From assembly GCF_000701365.1 (NCBI RefSeq), contig NZ_JNIK01000002.1, positions 186,001 to 250,000 of the forward strand: a DNA stretch of 64,000 bases, given 5' to 3'. Numbering within the stretch: position 1 is the first letter of the stretch; each line of letters starts with the position of its first letter. The position numbers were made by a program, and so were the translations under genes. Under the pieces are notes generated by a model that worked only from the letters and a program-made list of their open reading frames with translations, did not search any database and was not told the origin of the DNA. This DNA is from Blastococcus sp. URHD0036 (GTDB taxonomy: Bacteria; Actinomycetota; Actinomycetes; Mycobacteriales; Geodermatophilaceae). Positions 26,318 through 34,819 of this stretch are shown in pieces.

Positions 26318-27073
26318 CTACACCGCGGCGTCGGCGAGGTACAGCGACTCGACCTCGTCCAGCCGACCGTGCAGCTCCGCGGCAGGACCCTCGAGCACCA
26401 GCCGCCCACGGCGCAGCACGTACGCATGATCGGAAATGGACAGAGCGCTCTGGACCTGCTGCTCGACGATGAGCGCGCCGATGCCTTCCTCGTCCGCGGC
26501 TCGCCGCACGATCGTGAGCAGTCGTTCCACGATCATGGGAGCGAGCCCGAGGGACAACTCGTCGGCGAGCAGGAGCCGGGGGCGACCAGCAAGGGCACGC
26601 GCGAGTGTCAGCATCTGCTGCTCACCGCCGGACAGAAGTCCGGCCCGACGCTTGATGAGCCTCTTGAGCTCTGGCACGTACTCCAGGGCGAGCTCGACCG
26701 GACCGCGGCCGAGACGCAGGTTGTCCTCCGTCGTCAGCCCCGAGATGATCGATCGAGATTCGGGCACGAAGGCGACACCGTTGCGGCTACGCACGTGCAG
26801 CGGCGCCATACGGGTCCGGCCGAGCCATTCCACCTCACCACCGAGCGGCGCGAGCACCCCGCTCAGGGCCAGCAGGGTGGTGCTCTTCCCTGCGCCGTTG
26901 GCACCGAGCAATGCGACCACCTCGCCGGCGTGCACCTCCAGGTCCAGATCGCTGACGACAGCCGCCCCGTTGTAGCCCGCGGCCAGGCCGCGAACCTTCA
27001 GGCGGAGTACGCCGGTGCGAGGAGTCCCCGGCGCCGCGGCGCCCTGAAGCTCTCCTGTCGAGGTCATCGTCAT
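26318..27073 (-). CDS. livF: Branched-chain-type ABC transporter ATPase (LivF)
   Basis: A 251-residue ABC ATPase of the HAAT/LivF subfamily. Walker A is LLGANGAGKSTTLLALSG, the signature is GLLSGGEQQMLTLARAL and Walker B is PRLLLADELSLGLAP, with a Glu after the Asp as usual. It energises uptake through the LivHM part of the adjacent fusion. ATG 27073 overlaps the stop of the fusion gene by 4 bases (ATGA). Substrates of such systems in catabolic clusters are often hydrophobic acids or amides as well as amino acids. Confidence 0.92.
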   Translation of the reverse strand: MTMTSTGELQGAAAPGTPRTGVLRLKVRGLAAGYNGAAVVSDLDLEVHAGEVVALLGANGAGKSTTLLALSGVLAPLGGEVEWLGRTRMAPLHVRSRNGVAFVPESRSIISGLTTEDNLRLGRGPVELALEYVPELKRLIKRRAGLLSGGEQQMLTLARALAGRPRLLLADELSLGLAPMIVERLLTIVRRAADEEGIGALIVEQQVQSALSISDHAYVLRRGRLVLEGPAAELHGRLDEVESLYLADAAV

Positions 27074-29874
27074 CGCCCTTCTGTGGTGCCGACGGAGGCG
27101 GGCGCAGAATCCTGGTCGGCCAGCGCACCGTCTGAGGTGTCGTTCGCGGCCGCGCCCAGATAGGACTCGATGACCTGCGGATCACGACGGATCTCCTCCG
27201 GGGTCCCGCTGGCGACGACCCTGCCGAAGTTGAGCGCGACCACCTTGTCGCACGTGCTCAGCACCATCGACACGTCGTGCTCGATCAACAGGATCCCCAT
27301 CCCCCACTCGGCGGCCAGCCGACGGATGAGGACGCCGAGTTCCCGCGTGCTCCTCGCGTCGAGTCCGGCCGCGGGCTCGTCGAGCAACAGGATCGACGGC
27401 GACGTCGCCACCGCGCGGGCGATCGCCACCAAGCGCCGCCGGGCGTAAGGCAGGTCGGAGGGCTTCTCGCGCAGTTCGTCCTGCATCTCGAACTCGCGGA
27501 CGCTGGCGACGCCTGCCGCGGACAAGCGTGACCGGTCCGGGCGGAACAGATCCAGCACGTCCTTGCGCAGCGATCGCTCATCGCAAGCTGCGCGGATGTT
27601 CGCATCGACGTCGAGATCCTCGAACAGCTCGAGGGACTGGAAGGACCTGGTGAGTCCGGATCGGGCCCGCTTCACCGCGTTCAGCCGGTCGATCGAGCGG
27701 CCGTCGAAGAGGACGCTGCCCTCGTAGGAGCGGTGGAAGCCACTGGCCACCTCGATGAGCGTGGTCTTCCCGGCACCATTCGGACCTATCAGACCGACGA
27801 CTTCGCCCGGCGCAATGGACAGGCTGACGTCCTCGAGCGCCGTCACCCCGCCGAAGCGCATGGTGACGTTACGGATCTCGAAGTGTCGGGGAGGAACCGC
27901 GCTGACGGGCGCAGCCGCCACCTGCGTGGCGCCGCCGGGGGTCTCCACCGGTTCGGGAGCGGACGCCCGGTCCGGACGTTCCTCGGCTGCGGAGGCGGCA
28001 CGCCCGCGTGCACGTCGAGCCGAGACCCGCGCCCGAATTTTGTGCGCTTCGTGGAGCTGGGCATGCACGACGCCGTCGGGTGAGAGCACCACGGTCAGCA
28101 CGAGGATCACAGCGGCGATGAACGGGAACCAGCCGGAGAGGTCGACGAACCGCGAGAGGACGAGCTCGAAGGCGGCGCCTGCCGCACCGAGGGCGCCGAC
28201 GATCGAGCCACTGATGAAGCCGATGCCACCGATCACGGCAAGGAGCACGACGGCGATCGAGGCGAACGCGTCGTACTGCTCGAACTGGACGTTCGGGAAT
28301 CGGAAGGCCGTGAGGACGCCCGCGACCGCGGCGATGGCGCCGGCAAGACCGAAGGCGTACATCTTCGCCCCGACGATGCTGATCCCCAGGCTGGCTGCCG
28401 CGCGCTCGTTGTCGCGGACGGCGATGAAGCGTCGGCCGGCACGACCCCGGCGCAGGTTGGACACCATGACCGCGCAGATGATGAACAAGATCACGGACAG
28501 GGCTGCATAACGCTCGGGGTGGTCGACCGCGAAGACGCTAAACCCGAAGATCCTCGGCTCGGGCACCACGATGCCGTGGAGTGCGTCCCCGATGATGTCC
28601 GGGTTCGCCAGCACGACAGCGCTCACGACCACTGCCAATCCGAGCGTGACGACCGCGAGGTTGACCCCGCGGGCACGGAGGGCGGGTAGGGCCACCAGCA
28701 ATGCGACCGGAACCGTGAGCAGGACGCCGAGGACGGCCGCGATGGGGAACGGGAGGCCGCCCGAGTCCGCGAGCCGGCTCGAGATGAGTGCGCCGATTCC
28801 CGCGATGGAGAACTGGGCGAGGCTGAGCTGGCCTGCATATCCCGTGAGCACGACGAGGGACAGGCAAATCAGCGCGTAAACGGCGGTCGTCGTCATGGCG
28901 ACGGCCCAGTCCCCGGTGAAGACCCACAGTGAGATCAGCGTCAGAAGCCCGAGCACGACCGCCGTCTGCCAGCGGATGCGTCCGGTGCCGATGCGGGGCA
29001 GACGGTCGTTGAGGTGACTGCGCAACGGTAGCGCCTTGCCCCGGATCACGAGGATCACAACGATGATCAGGAACGGGGCGGCACTTGCCGATCCCGGGTA
29101 GTCGACGTATCGCGTCGCTTCGGCTTCCAGCACGCCGACCAGCAGGCCGCCGAGGAAGGTGAGGGGGAGGGAGGAGAAGCCACCGACCAGCGCGGCGGAA
29201 AGGGCCGGGATGATGGAGAGGGTCAGCGACGTCGGAGAGAGACCGGTGATCGGGACGAGCAGGACGCCTGCGAGCGCAGCCACCCCTCCGCCGACACCCC
29301 AGTTGATCGCTGCGACCACGTTCGGCGACCAGCCCAGACTGGACATCGCGATCTCGTTCTCCGCGACGCCGGTGGTCGCCAGTCCGAACCTGGTCCGGCG
29401 GTAGACCAGGTAGAACACGGCGAACAACCCCACGGTGATCGCGAGCAGCAGGAGCCGGTCCTCGCCGACGGAGATGTCGGAGGTGACGTCGACCGAATCC
29501 TGCGGGAGCACGGACTTGACGAAGATTCCATTCGACCCGTACCGCTGCTTGGCGGCCTCCTGCGCCACCGTCAGCAGTCCCAGTGTCGCGATCACCCGCG
29601 CGAGCGGTGAGGCGTGCCGCATCGGCCGCATGACCAGGAGCTGCACGAGCACTCCGGCCACGACTCCTGCGAGGATTCCCACGAGGATGGCGACGGGAAT
29701 CCCGACCCGGTCACGCAGCTCGTAGAAGAACGACGCGCCGAGGAGGGCGAACGCGCCGTTCGCGAAGTTCACCACGCCTGAGCCGCGGTAGACGACGACG
29801 ACTCCGAGCGCCAGGAGGGCGTAGATCCCGCCGGCGCCGAGCCCGAGCAGCAGGAACTGCAGGAATTCGCTCAT
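27070..29874 (-). CDS. LivH-LivM-LivG fusion: two permease domains plus ATPase of a branched-chain-type ABC transporter
   Basis: One 934-residue frame joins three normally separate subunits. Residues about 1-290 are LivH permease (FLLLGLGAGGIYALLALGVV, FANGAF). About 300-600 are LivM (YALICLSLVVLTGYAGQLSL, FIAVRDNERAAASLGI). After an Ala/Pro-rich linker (about 610-660) comes LivG ATPase (Walker A LIGPNGAGKTTLIEVASGF, signature-like SDLPYARRRLVAIARAV, Walker B ILLLDEPAAGLD). LivM-LivG fusions are known in actinobacteria; all three in one chain is less common. ATG 29874 is preceded by GTG 29877 and no clear Shine-Dalgarno. The binding protein lies upstream at 30139-31344. Confidence 0.88.
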   Translation of the reverse strand: MSEFLQFLLLGLGAGGIYALLALGVVVVYRGSGVVNFANGAFALLGASFFYELRDRVGIPVAILVGILAGVVAGVLVQLLVMRPMRHASPLARVIATLGLLTVAQEAAKQRYGSNGIFVKSVLPQDSVDVTSDISVGEDRLLLLAITVGLFAVFYLVYRRTRFGLATTGVAENEIAMSSLGWSPNVVAAINWGVGGGVAALAGVLLVPITGLSPTSLTLSIIPALSAALVGGFSSLPLTFLGGLLVGVLEAEATRYVDYPGSASAAPFLIIVVILVIRGKALPLRSHLNDRLPRIGTGRIRWQTAVVLGLLTLISLWVFTGDWAVAMTTTAVYALICLSLVVLTGYAGQLSLAQFSIAGIGALISSRLADSGGLPFPIAAVLGVLLTVPVALLVALPALRARGVNLAVVTLGLAVVVSAVVLANPDIIGDALHGIVVPEPRIFGFSVFAVDHPERYAALSVILFIICAVMVSNLRRGRAGRRFIAVRDNERAAASLGISIVGAKMYAFGLAGAIAAVAGVLTAFRFPNVQFEQYDAFASIAVVLLAVIGGIGFISGSIVGALGAAGAAFELVLSRFVDLSGWFPFIAAVILVLTVVLSPDGVVHAQLHEAHKIRARVSARRARGRAASAAEERPDRASAPEPVETPGGATQVAAAPVSAVPPRHFEIRNVTMRFGGVTALEDVSLSIAPGEVVGLIGPNGAGKTTLIEVASGFHRSYEGSVLFDGRSIDRLNAVKRARSGLTRSFQSLELFEDLDVDANIRAACDERSLRKDVLDLFRPDRSRLSAAGVASVREFEMQDELREKPSDLPYARRRLVAIARAVATSPSILLLDEPAAGLDARSTRELGVLIRRLAAEWGMGILLIEHDVSMVLSTCDKVVALNFGRVVASGTPEEIRRDPQVIESYLGAAANDTSDGALADQDSAPASVGTTEGR

Positions 29875-30095
29875 CACTGACCAACCCGGTCGGCTCGGGA
29901 GACCTGGTCCGCGCGACGCCCGGCCGGCACGGGCGGACGACCGCCCCCACCGGCTAGCTTGCGCAGACGGTCAACTGCTGGCGTCACGGTCACTCCTCTG
30001 ACAGGCCCACGGGTCACGCAGGCTGTACCGCTTGGTCTGGGCATGAGCTCGAGACGGCTTCCCCTGACCGACAATCGGCTCGGGATTCTGGTTGC

Positions 30096-30129
30096 GGGGC
30101 CCACGCTCTCTCATGTGGACGTGGGCCCC
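30096..30129 (-). terminator. Hairpin between binding protein and permease fusion
   Basis: GGGGCCCACG (30096-30105) pairs with CGTGGGCCCC (30120-30129), a perfect 10-bp stem starting 10 bases past the binding-protein stop. Placed inside the transport operon, it probably attenuates read-through so that binding protein exceeds membrane subunits. Confidence 0.65.
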
Positions 30130-30138
30130 GTCAGCGAG

Positions 30139-31344
30139 TCAGGACAGCTGTCCGAAGGGGTCGATGACGTCGCCGGTCTGCTTCAGCTCACCGTCTTCGT
30201 AGATCAGGCCGTAGCTGGTCGAGTTGAACACCCTGGGCGCCTGCCCGCCGAGAGCGACGCCCGGCGTGGTGAAGTCCAGCGGGGGCGTGGCCCCGCCGGT
30301 GTCCAGGTCCGTGGTCTGCGAGAGAGCCGTGGCGAAGGCCTCCGGGGTGATCTCCGGCAGTCCCGCGGCGATCTCGGCGAACTCGTGCACCGCGAGCCAC
30401 ACCGTGTACGCCGCCTCGTTGGCCGCCGCCTCCTCACCGGCGTCCTTCATCGCTGCCTGGAAGTCGTCGAAGTCATCGGCCTCCTGCGACACACCCCCGA
30501 TGAAGTACAGATCGTCGGTCACACCCTGCAGCTGCTCATCGATCACCGGAAGCGAGAACACGGCCGCCGGCGCAACGATCGCGCCCTCGTAGCCCTGCTG
30601 GCGCGCCGTGCGGATGTACTTGGCCGCCAGGTCCTGGGTCAGGGCGAGCAACACCGCGTCCGGGTCGCCCTCGGTGCTGGCCGCGACCTGGGCCGAGATG
30701 TCCGCCGCGCCGATCGGGATACCGACCGACGTTCCGAGCTCCAGGCCCCTGGGCTGCAGGACGGCAGCGTTCAGCAGGGGCGGCAGCGTCTGCCCGGCGG
30801 CGACGTCGAGGTACGCCACGGAGATGTCCTGGGCGTCGAGTTCCTCGACGGCGAACGTGGCCTGGCCGCTGATCCCGCCGAGGCCACCGCCGACGATGGG
30901 ATAGGACGCCGGCGAGGTGAAGTCCGCCTGGTTGTAGGGCTGATTGCCGAACCGGGCGACCCCGGCACTCTCCAGAACCGGCAGCGAGGCGGACCCGAAG
31001 TTGTCGGCGCTGCCGACGTCGGCCACCGCGCCGGCCGCGAGGCCGTCACGCACACACTGCGCCGAGGTGTTGGCGTCGTTGTTGTTGTTGCACTCCTCCG
31101 ACTGCAGCGGCCGGCCGTTGATCCCGCCGTTCGCGTTCACGTCGTCGACCGCCACCTTCAGGGCGGGAGAGTTGATGTCGTACACCGGGTCGTCGATGGT
31201 GGTCGTGATGACGACTGGTTCGCCGGTCAGCTCCGCCGCCGATCCGGAGGAGTCCGAGCTCGAGTCCGAGTCCGAGTCGCTGCAGCCGGTGACGGCGATG
31301 GCGACCCCTACGGACAAGGCGGCAAACCGGTGGATCTTGCGCAT
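30139..31344 (-). CDS. ABC transporter substrate-binding lipoprotein (Liv/branched-chain type)
   Basis: A 401-residue periplasmic-binding protein of the type-1 (LivJ-like) fold. The signal peptide ends in the lipobox AVTG-Cys21, followed by an Asp/Ser-rich tether. The fold segments ITTTIDDPVYDINSPALKVA and DDVNANGGINGRPLQ are typical, and cysteines in EECNNNN and AQCVRDG probably form the usual N-lobe disulphide. It should capture the substrate outside the membrane and deliver it to the LivHMG fusion. ATG 31344 has GAGGAGA 5-6 bases upstream and a well-formed promoter 34 bases further up. Confidence 0.9.
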   Translation of the reverse strand: MRKIHRFAALSVGVAIAVTGCSDSDSDSSSDSSGSAAELTGEPVVITTTIDDPVYDINSPALKVAVDDVNANGGINGRPLQSEECNNNNDANTSAQCVRDGLAAGAVADVGSADNFGSASLPVLESAGVARFGNQPYNQADFTSPASYPIVGGGLGGISGQATFAVEELDAQDISVAYLDVAAGQTLPPLLNAAVLQPRGLELGTSVGIPIGAADISAQVAASTEGDPDAVLLALTQDLAAKYIRTARQQGYEGAIVAPAAVFSLPVIDEQLQGVTDDLYFIGGVSQEADDFDDFQAAMKDAGEEAAANEAAYTVWLAVHEFAEIAAGLPEITPEAFATALSQTTDLDTGGATPPLDFTTPGVALGGQAPRVFNSTSYGLIYEDGELKQTGDVIDPFGQLS

Positions 31345-31377
31345 GAACTCTCCTCAGCTATGAGATTGGCCACGCGA

Positions 31378-31406
31378 ATCCAAGATGCTGTATCCAAGCT
31401 TGTCAA
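31378..31406 (-). promoter_or_regulatory. Strong promoter of the binding-protein gene with operator half-sites in the spacer
   Basis: Reading leftward: consensus -35 TTGACA (31401-31406), a 17-base spacer, -10 TTGGAT (31378-31383). Two GGAT-type half-sites (ATCCAAGCT at 31392 and ATCCAAGAT at 31378) fill the spacer and -10. The predicted start near 31371 leaves a 27-base leader containing the ribosome site. Confidence 0.65.
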
Positions 31407-31616
31407 GCGATCGGTGGTCCGTCTGCGCATGCGTATCCGAGCCGTTATCGGCCCTGGGATCGTCGAGGAGCACGGCCTCAGTCAGCCGCCGTTCCGAGCC
31501 AGGAGCGCTCGCCCGTCAAGATCCGGGCATCGGGGCAGCGCCCCGCACATGCACGAGTCCGCGTGGTGGCCAGCCTGGCCGCCACGGGGACTGTGTACGT
31601 CATGACCTTCGAGGGG

Positions 31617-32909
31617 TCAGGTGCCGGCGATCCGGTCGAGGATCGGGAGGAGGTGGGCGGCGAAGCGCTCCGGGTCCTCCGACATCGGGAAGTGACCCAA
31701 GCCGGTCATCAGCTCGAAGTGGACGCCGGGGATCTCCTTGGCCGTCTGCTCCGAGGCCGCGACGGTGGCGATGTCGTAGTCGCCGGTGAGCATGTACACC
31801 GGGCATTCCGGCGTGTTCAGAAGATGCCCCTGCCCACGGAGGTCATGGTCCACGGTGAAGTAGTAGAGGTCCCCGGGGAAGATGCCCGGAGCACCCTGCG
31901 CGTACCCGAGCCGGGTTTCCTGCCGGTACGCCTCGGGCGCGGTGGCGGCCATCCACGCCATCATTGACGCGGCGTGCACGGCCGGGTCCTCGCCCATCTC
32001 GACCACCTGGCCCGGGTCGTCCTCCCTGGCCCCGGTCCCGAGGTGCAAGGCTCCCTCGCACGAGATCACAGCCCGGAACAAGTCTGGGTGGTACCGCCCC
32101 AGATCCAGCGCAAGCATCCCGCCCACCGAAGAACCGATGAACGCGGGGCGGTCCAGACCGAGCGCGTCGGTCAGGCCCATCGGCACCTGCATCAGGGTCT
32201 CGCGGGTCAGCCGGTACTTCTGGGCCCACCAGGCGATTCCGGTCGGAGGTAGTGACTTGCCGTGGAACGGTAGATCGTAGCTGATCACCCGGAAGCGCGA
32301 CGTGACGCGCTCGTCCTCGAGGAGGTGGCGCCACTGGCGGCCATCGGACCCGGCGGTGTGCTGGCACAGCAGCGGGATCCCCGACCCGGCCTCCTCGTAG
32401 TAGACCCGGTGGTCCACGCCATCGATGTCCAGGTGCACGTACCGGCCGACTGCGGCGTCGTGGACACCGTGCCGGCTCGGCTTGGTGATCACCTGCGGTG
32501 CGGCATCGGTGCCGTTGACCGCGTGGCGCAGGAGCTCTACGAGCCGCCGGATGGCCAGGTGCCGTTGGGCGTCGTGCGGCGGCGGGGACACCGTCATGCC
32601 GGACCAGACGGCACTGAACACGTCGGTGTAACCCGGCGGCGGCACCGCACGCGTGAGCTGCGCCCACTCCTCAGCGGGTCCCTCGATCACCACCGGCTCG
32701 TCGGCGGAAGCCTCGTCCGCGGAACTGTCGAGGTCCGTGCCGAGCACTCCCCGGCGCACGGTCAGCTCCCGGCGTGCCTCCCCACAGACGAGCACCACCC
32801 TGCCGGTCCAGGCGCCGGCGTTGATCCCGAACTCGCCGTCCTGATTGGCGGACGAGACGAGCGCGTCGATGACCCGCGGGGTCAGCACCTCCGACACCGT
32901 GGCGGTCAT
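31617..32909 (-). CDS. Alpha/beta hydrolase with N-terminal extension
   Basis: A 430-residue protein. The C-terminal ~270 residues are an alpha/beta hydrolase: HTAGSDGRQW (oxyanion region), FIGSSVGGMLALDLG with the nucleophile elbow G-S-S-V-G, an Asp in LTGDYDIA, and the final His in TGLGHFPM. The first ~150 residues (VLTPRVIDALVSSANQDGEFG... TVRRGVLG) are a separate domain of SCP2-like character; the assignment of that domain is uncertain. It could hydrolyse an ester, lactone or C-C bond of a ring-cleavage product. ATG 32909 lacks a clear Shine-Dalgarno. The ThDP enzyme ends 145 bases upstream on the same strand. Confidence 0.82.
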   Translation of the reverse strand: MTATVSEVLTPRVIDALVSSANQDGEFGINAGAWTGRVVLVCGEARRELTVRRGVLGTDLDSSADEASADEPVVIEGPAEEWAQLTRAVPPPGYTDVFSAVWSGMTVSPPPHDAQRHLAIRRLVELLRHAVNGTDAAPQVITKPSRHGVHDAAVGRYVHLDIDGVDHRVYYEEAGSGIPLLCQHTAGSDGRQWRHLLEDERVTSRFRVISYDLPFHGKSLPPTGIAWWAQKYRLTRETLMQVPMGLTDALGLDRPAFIGSSVGGMLALDLGRYHPDLFRAVISCEGALHLGTGAREDDPGQVVEMGEDPAVHAASMMAWMAATAPEAYRQETRLGYAQGAPGIFPGDLYYFTVDHDLRGQGHLLNTPECPVYMLTGDYDIATVAASEQTAKEIPGVHFELMTGLGHFPMSEDPERFAAHLLPILDRIAGT

Positions 32910-33054
32910 GCCCGCACCGCCGCTGCCGGACTCCTGTTGATGATCATCGCTTTCCCTTCAGGCGCCCTGGGACGGGCATTCGTCGTGGAACTGATTTCGA
33001 GCCTGCGGCCCGTGACGGCACGGAGCTCCGGCCGGACACCCACTCCGCCTCCGA

Positions 33055-34668
33055 TCAGTCGCTCAGGCTCGCGGCCGGGTCGATCACCAGGTCGACGAGC
33101 ACCGGACCTTGCAGATCGGCGAAGACGTCCTCGAGCTTCTCGAGGTCCTGGACTGTCCGGGCCGTGTACCCCCGCGCTCCAAAAGCCTCGGCCAGACCGG
33201 CCAGGTGCGGCCACTGCGTTCGCGAACCCTCCGGGTTGAGGCCGTACTCGGCGAGCTTCACCCACTCGGCGCCATAGGCTCCGTCGTTCGCGACGACCAC
33301 GATGAGCGGAAGGCGCTCCCGCACCGCGGTGCTCAACTCGACCACGCCCTGCATGAACCCGCCGTCTCCGACTACCGCCACTGTCGGGCGATCGGGGCGT
33401 GCGACTGCCATGCCGACCGCGGTACCGACGCCCAGCCCGATGGACCCGAAGTTCACCGAGTGCATGAACCCGCGGGGGTCGTCCCCGTGCACAAACTTCC
33501 AGGGAGTGGTCATGGACCGTCCGGCGTCGGTCACGAGGTTCCTCTCACGTGGGAGTACCCGGTCCAGGGTGACCATCGCGGTGCGGAGGTCGATCGTGTC
33601 CGTGCCGCTGCGGTCGGTGAAGGATCTCTCGGGAGCCCACTCGGCGAGCTCCCGCGCGAGCGTGTCGTTGGAGCGGGACGACGGCTCGACCTCGGCGGCC
33701 TTCAGGTGATCCAGCAGCTGCGCAGCCACCGCGCGCGCGTCGCCCACGATCGAGATCTCCGCCGGGCGATGGGCATTCAGCCTGGCGGCATCCCGGTCCA
33801 CGTGGACGACTCGCGCGTTCTGCAGCAAGTGACCGCGATCGGTCGTCCACTGATTGAGGCTCGCGCCGAAGGCGAGGACGCAGTCCGCCGTCGCGAGGTA
33901 CCCCGACGCCACTCCGGTGGAGACCGTTCCGCTCACCCCGAGGTCGAGGCGGTGGCCGCGGAAGAGGTCCCGGGCGAGCAGCGTGGTGGCCAGCGGTGCG
34001 CCCAGGTGCTCGGCCAGCTCCACGAGCGTGTCGCGCGCCCCCCCGTGCACGGCTCCCCTACCCGCAAGCACCACCGGTCGCGACGCGCTGAGCGCGAGAC
34101 CGAGGGCGGCGTCGATCGATTCCTCGTCCGCGTCGTGCGGGCCCGCGAGCTCAACCCGCGCCGCGAGCTCGTCGCTCCCGCACTCGTCCTCGAGGAGGTC
34201 GAACGGGACGTCGAGGACGATGGGCCGACGCTCCGTCAGCGCCCGCCGGAACGCCCGGGCGGCGTCCGGAGCAGCGGACGCGCCACTCCAGACGCGCTCG
34301 TAGCCGGCCCCCGCAAGTGCGGCCACGGCCCGCACGTCGATGTACTGGATGTGGCTCGCGACGCCGGGCGTGTCACCGGTGACGAGCACGACGGGCTGAT
34401 TCCCGCGGGTCGCCTCCACCAGGCCTGTCATGGCGTGCGTGAGAGCCGGGCCGTGGGTGACCGTGGCGACGCCGACGCAGTTGCGCGCCGACGCGTACGC
34501 GGCGGCCATCAGCAGGCTGCTCCGCTCGTCGACGACAGGGACGAACCTGCCGCCCTGCTGGCTGACGAAGTCGGTGATGTAGAGCATGTTCGCGTCGCCC
34601 ATCAGGCCGAACAGGGTGTCGACGCCCTGCTCGCTGAGCGTCCGCGCTACGGCGTCGTGAACCTGCAC
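33055..34668 (-). CDS. Thiamine-diphosphate enzyme (acetolactate synthase/benzoylformate decarboxylase-like)
   Basis: A 537-residue ThDP enzyme with the usual three domains. The N-terminal PYR domain carries the cofactor-activating Glu48 in VPVVDERSS. The middle domain includes SRPVVLAGRGAVHGGA. The C-terminal PP domain has the Mg-ThDP motif VVGDGGFMQGVVEL with the downstream Asn-Asp in VVVANDGAYG. It decarboxylates or ligates a 2-oxoacid, possibly an aromatic one, producing an aldehyde or acyloin. GTG 34668 has GGAG 6 bases upstream. Its promoter carries the recurring operator, and the predicted leader is about 29 bases. Confidence 0.85.
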   Translation of the reverse strand: MQVHDAVARTLSEQGVDTLFGLMGDANMLYITDFVSQQGGRFVPVVDERSSLLMAAAYASARNCVGVATVTHGPALTHAMTGLVEATRGNQPVVLVTGDTPGVASHIQYIDVRAVAALAGAGYERVWSGASAAPDAARAFRRALTERRPIVLDVPFDLLEDECGSDELAARVELAGPHDADEESIDAALGLALSASRPVVLAGRGAVHGGARDTLVELAEHLGAPLATTLLARDLFRGHRLDLGVSGTVSTGVASGYLATADCVLAFGASLNQWTTDRGHLLQNARVVHVDRDAARLNAHRPAEISIVGDARAVAAQLLDHLKAAEVEPSSRSNDTLARELAEWAPERSFTDRSGTDTIDLRTAMVTLDRVLPRERNLVTDAGRSMTTPWKFVHGDDPRGFMHSVNFGSIGLGVGTAVGMAVARPDRPTVAVVGDGGFMQGVVELSTAVRERLPLIVVVANDGAYGAEWVKLAEYGLNPEGSRTQWPHLAGLAEAFGARGYTARTVQDLEKLEDVFADLQGPVLVDLVIDPAASLSD

Positions 34669-34703
34669 AAGTAACTCCAGGGGCTATCGAGGGTTGTGCA
34701 GCG

Positions 34704-34731
34704 AGTGAACCAGGATCCAGGATGAAGTCAA
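34704..34731 (-). promoter_or_regulatory. Promoter with ATCCAGGAT operator in its spacer
   Basis: Reading leftward: -35 TTGACT (34726-34731), a 16-base spacer containing the perfect palindrome (34715-34723), then weak -10 TTCACT (34704-34709). The layout is the same as at 9967-9994. An extra AGGATCC lies at 34733-34739. It drives the ThDP enzyme. Confidence 0.65.
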
Positions 34732-34819
34732 CAGGATCCATGTGAGCCGGGAACCGGCAACGAGACCGACCCCCGCCGGCTCACGGGACGCCCGCGTCCT
34801 TGGCGAGCGACCCAGGCGG

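Noticed and set aside
29959-31605. 548-codon + strand frame across the Liv binding protein
   Set aside because: The opposite strand has a lipoprotein signal, a binding-protein fold and a consensus promoter. The + frame has no recognisable domain.
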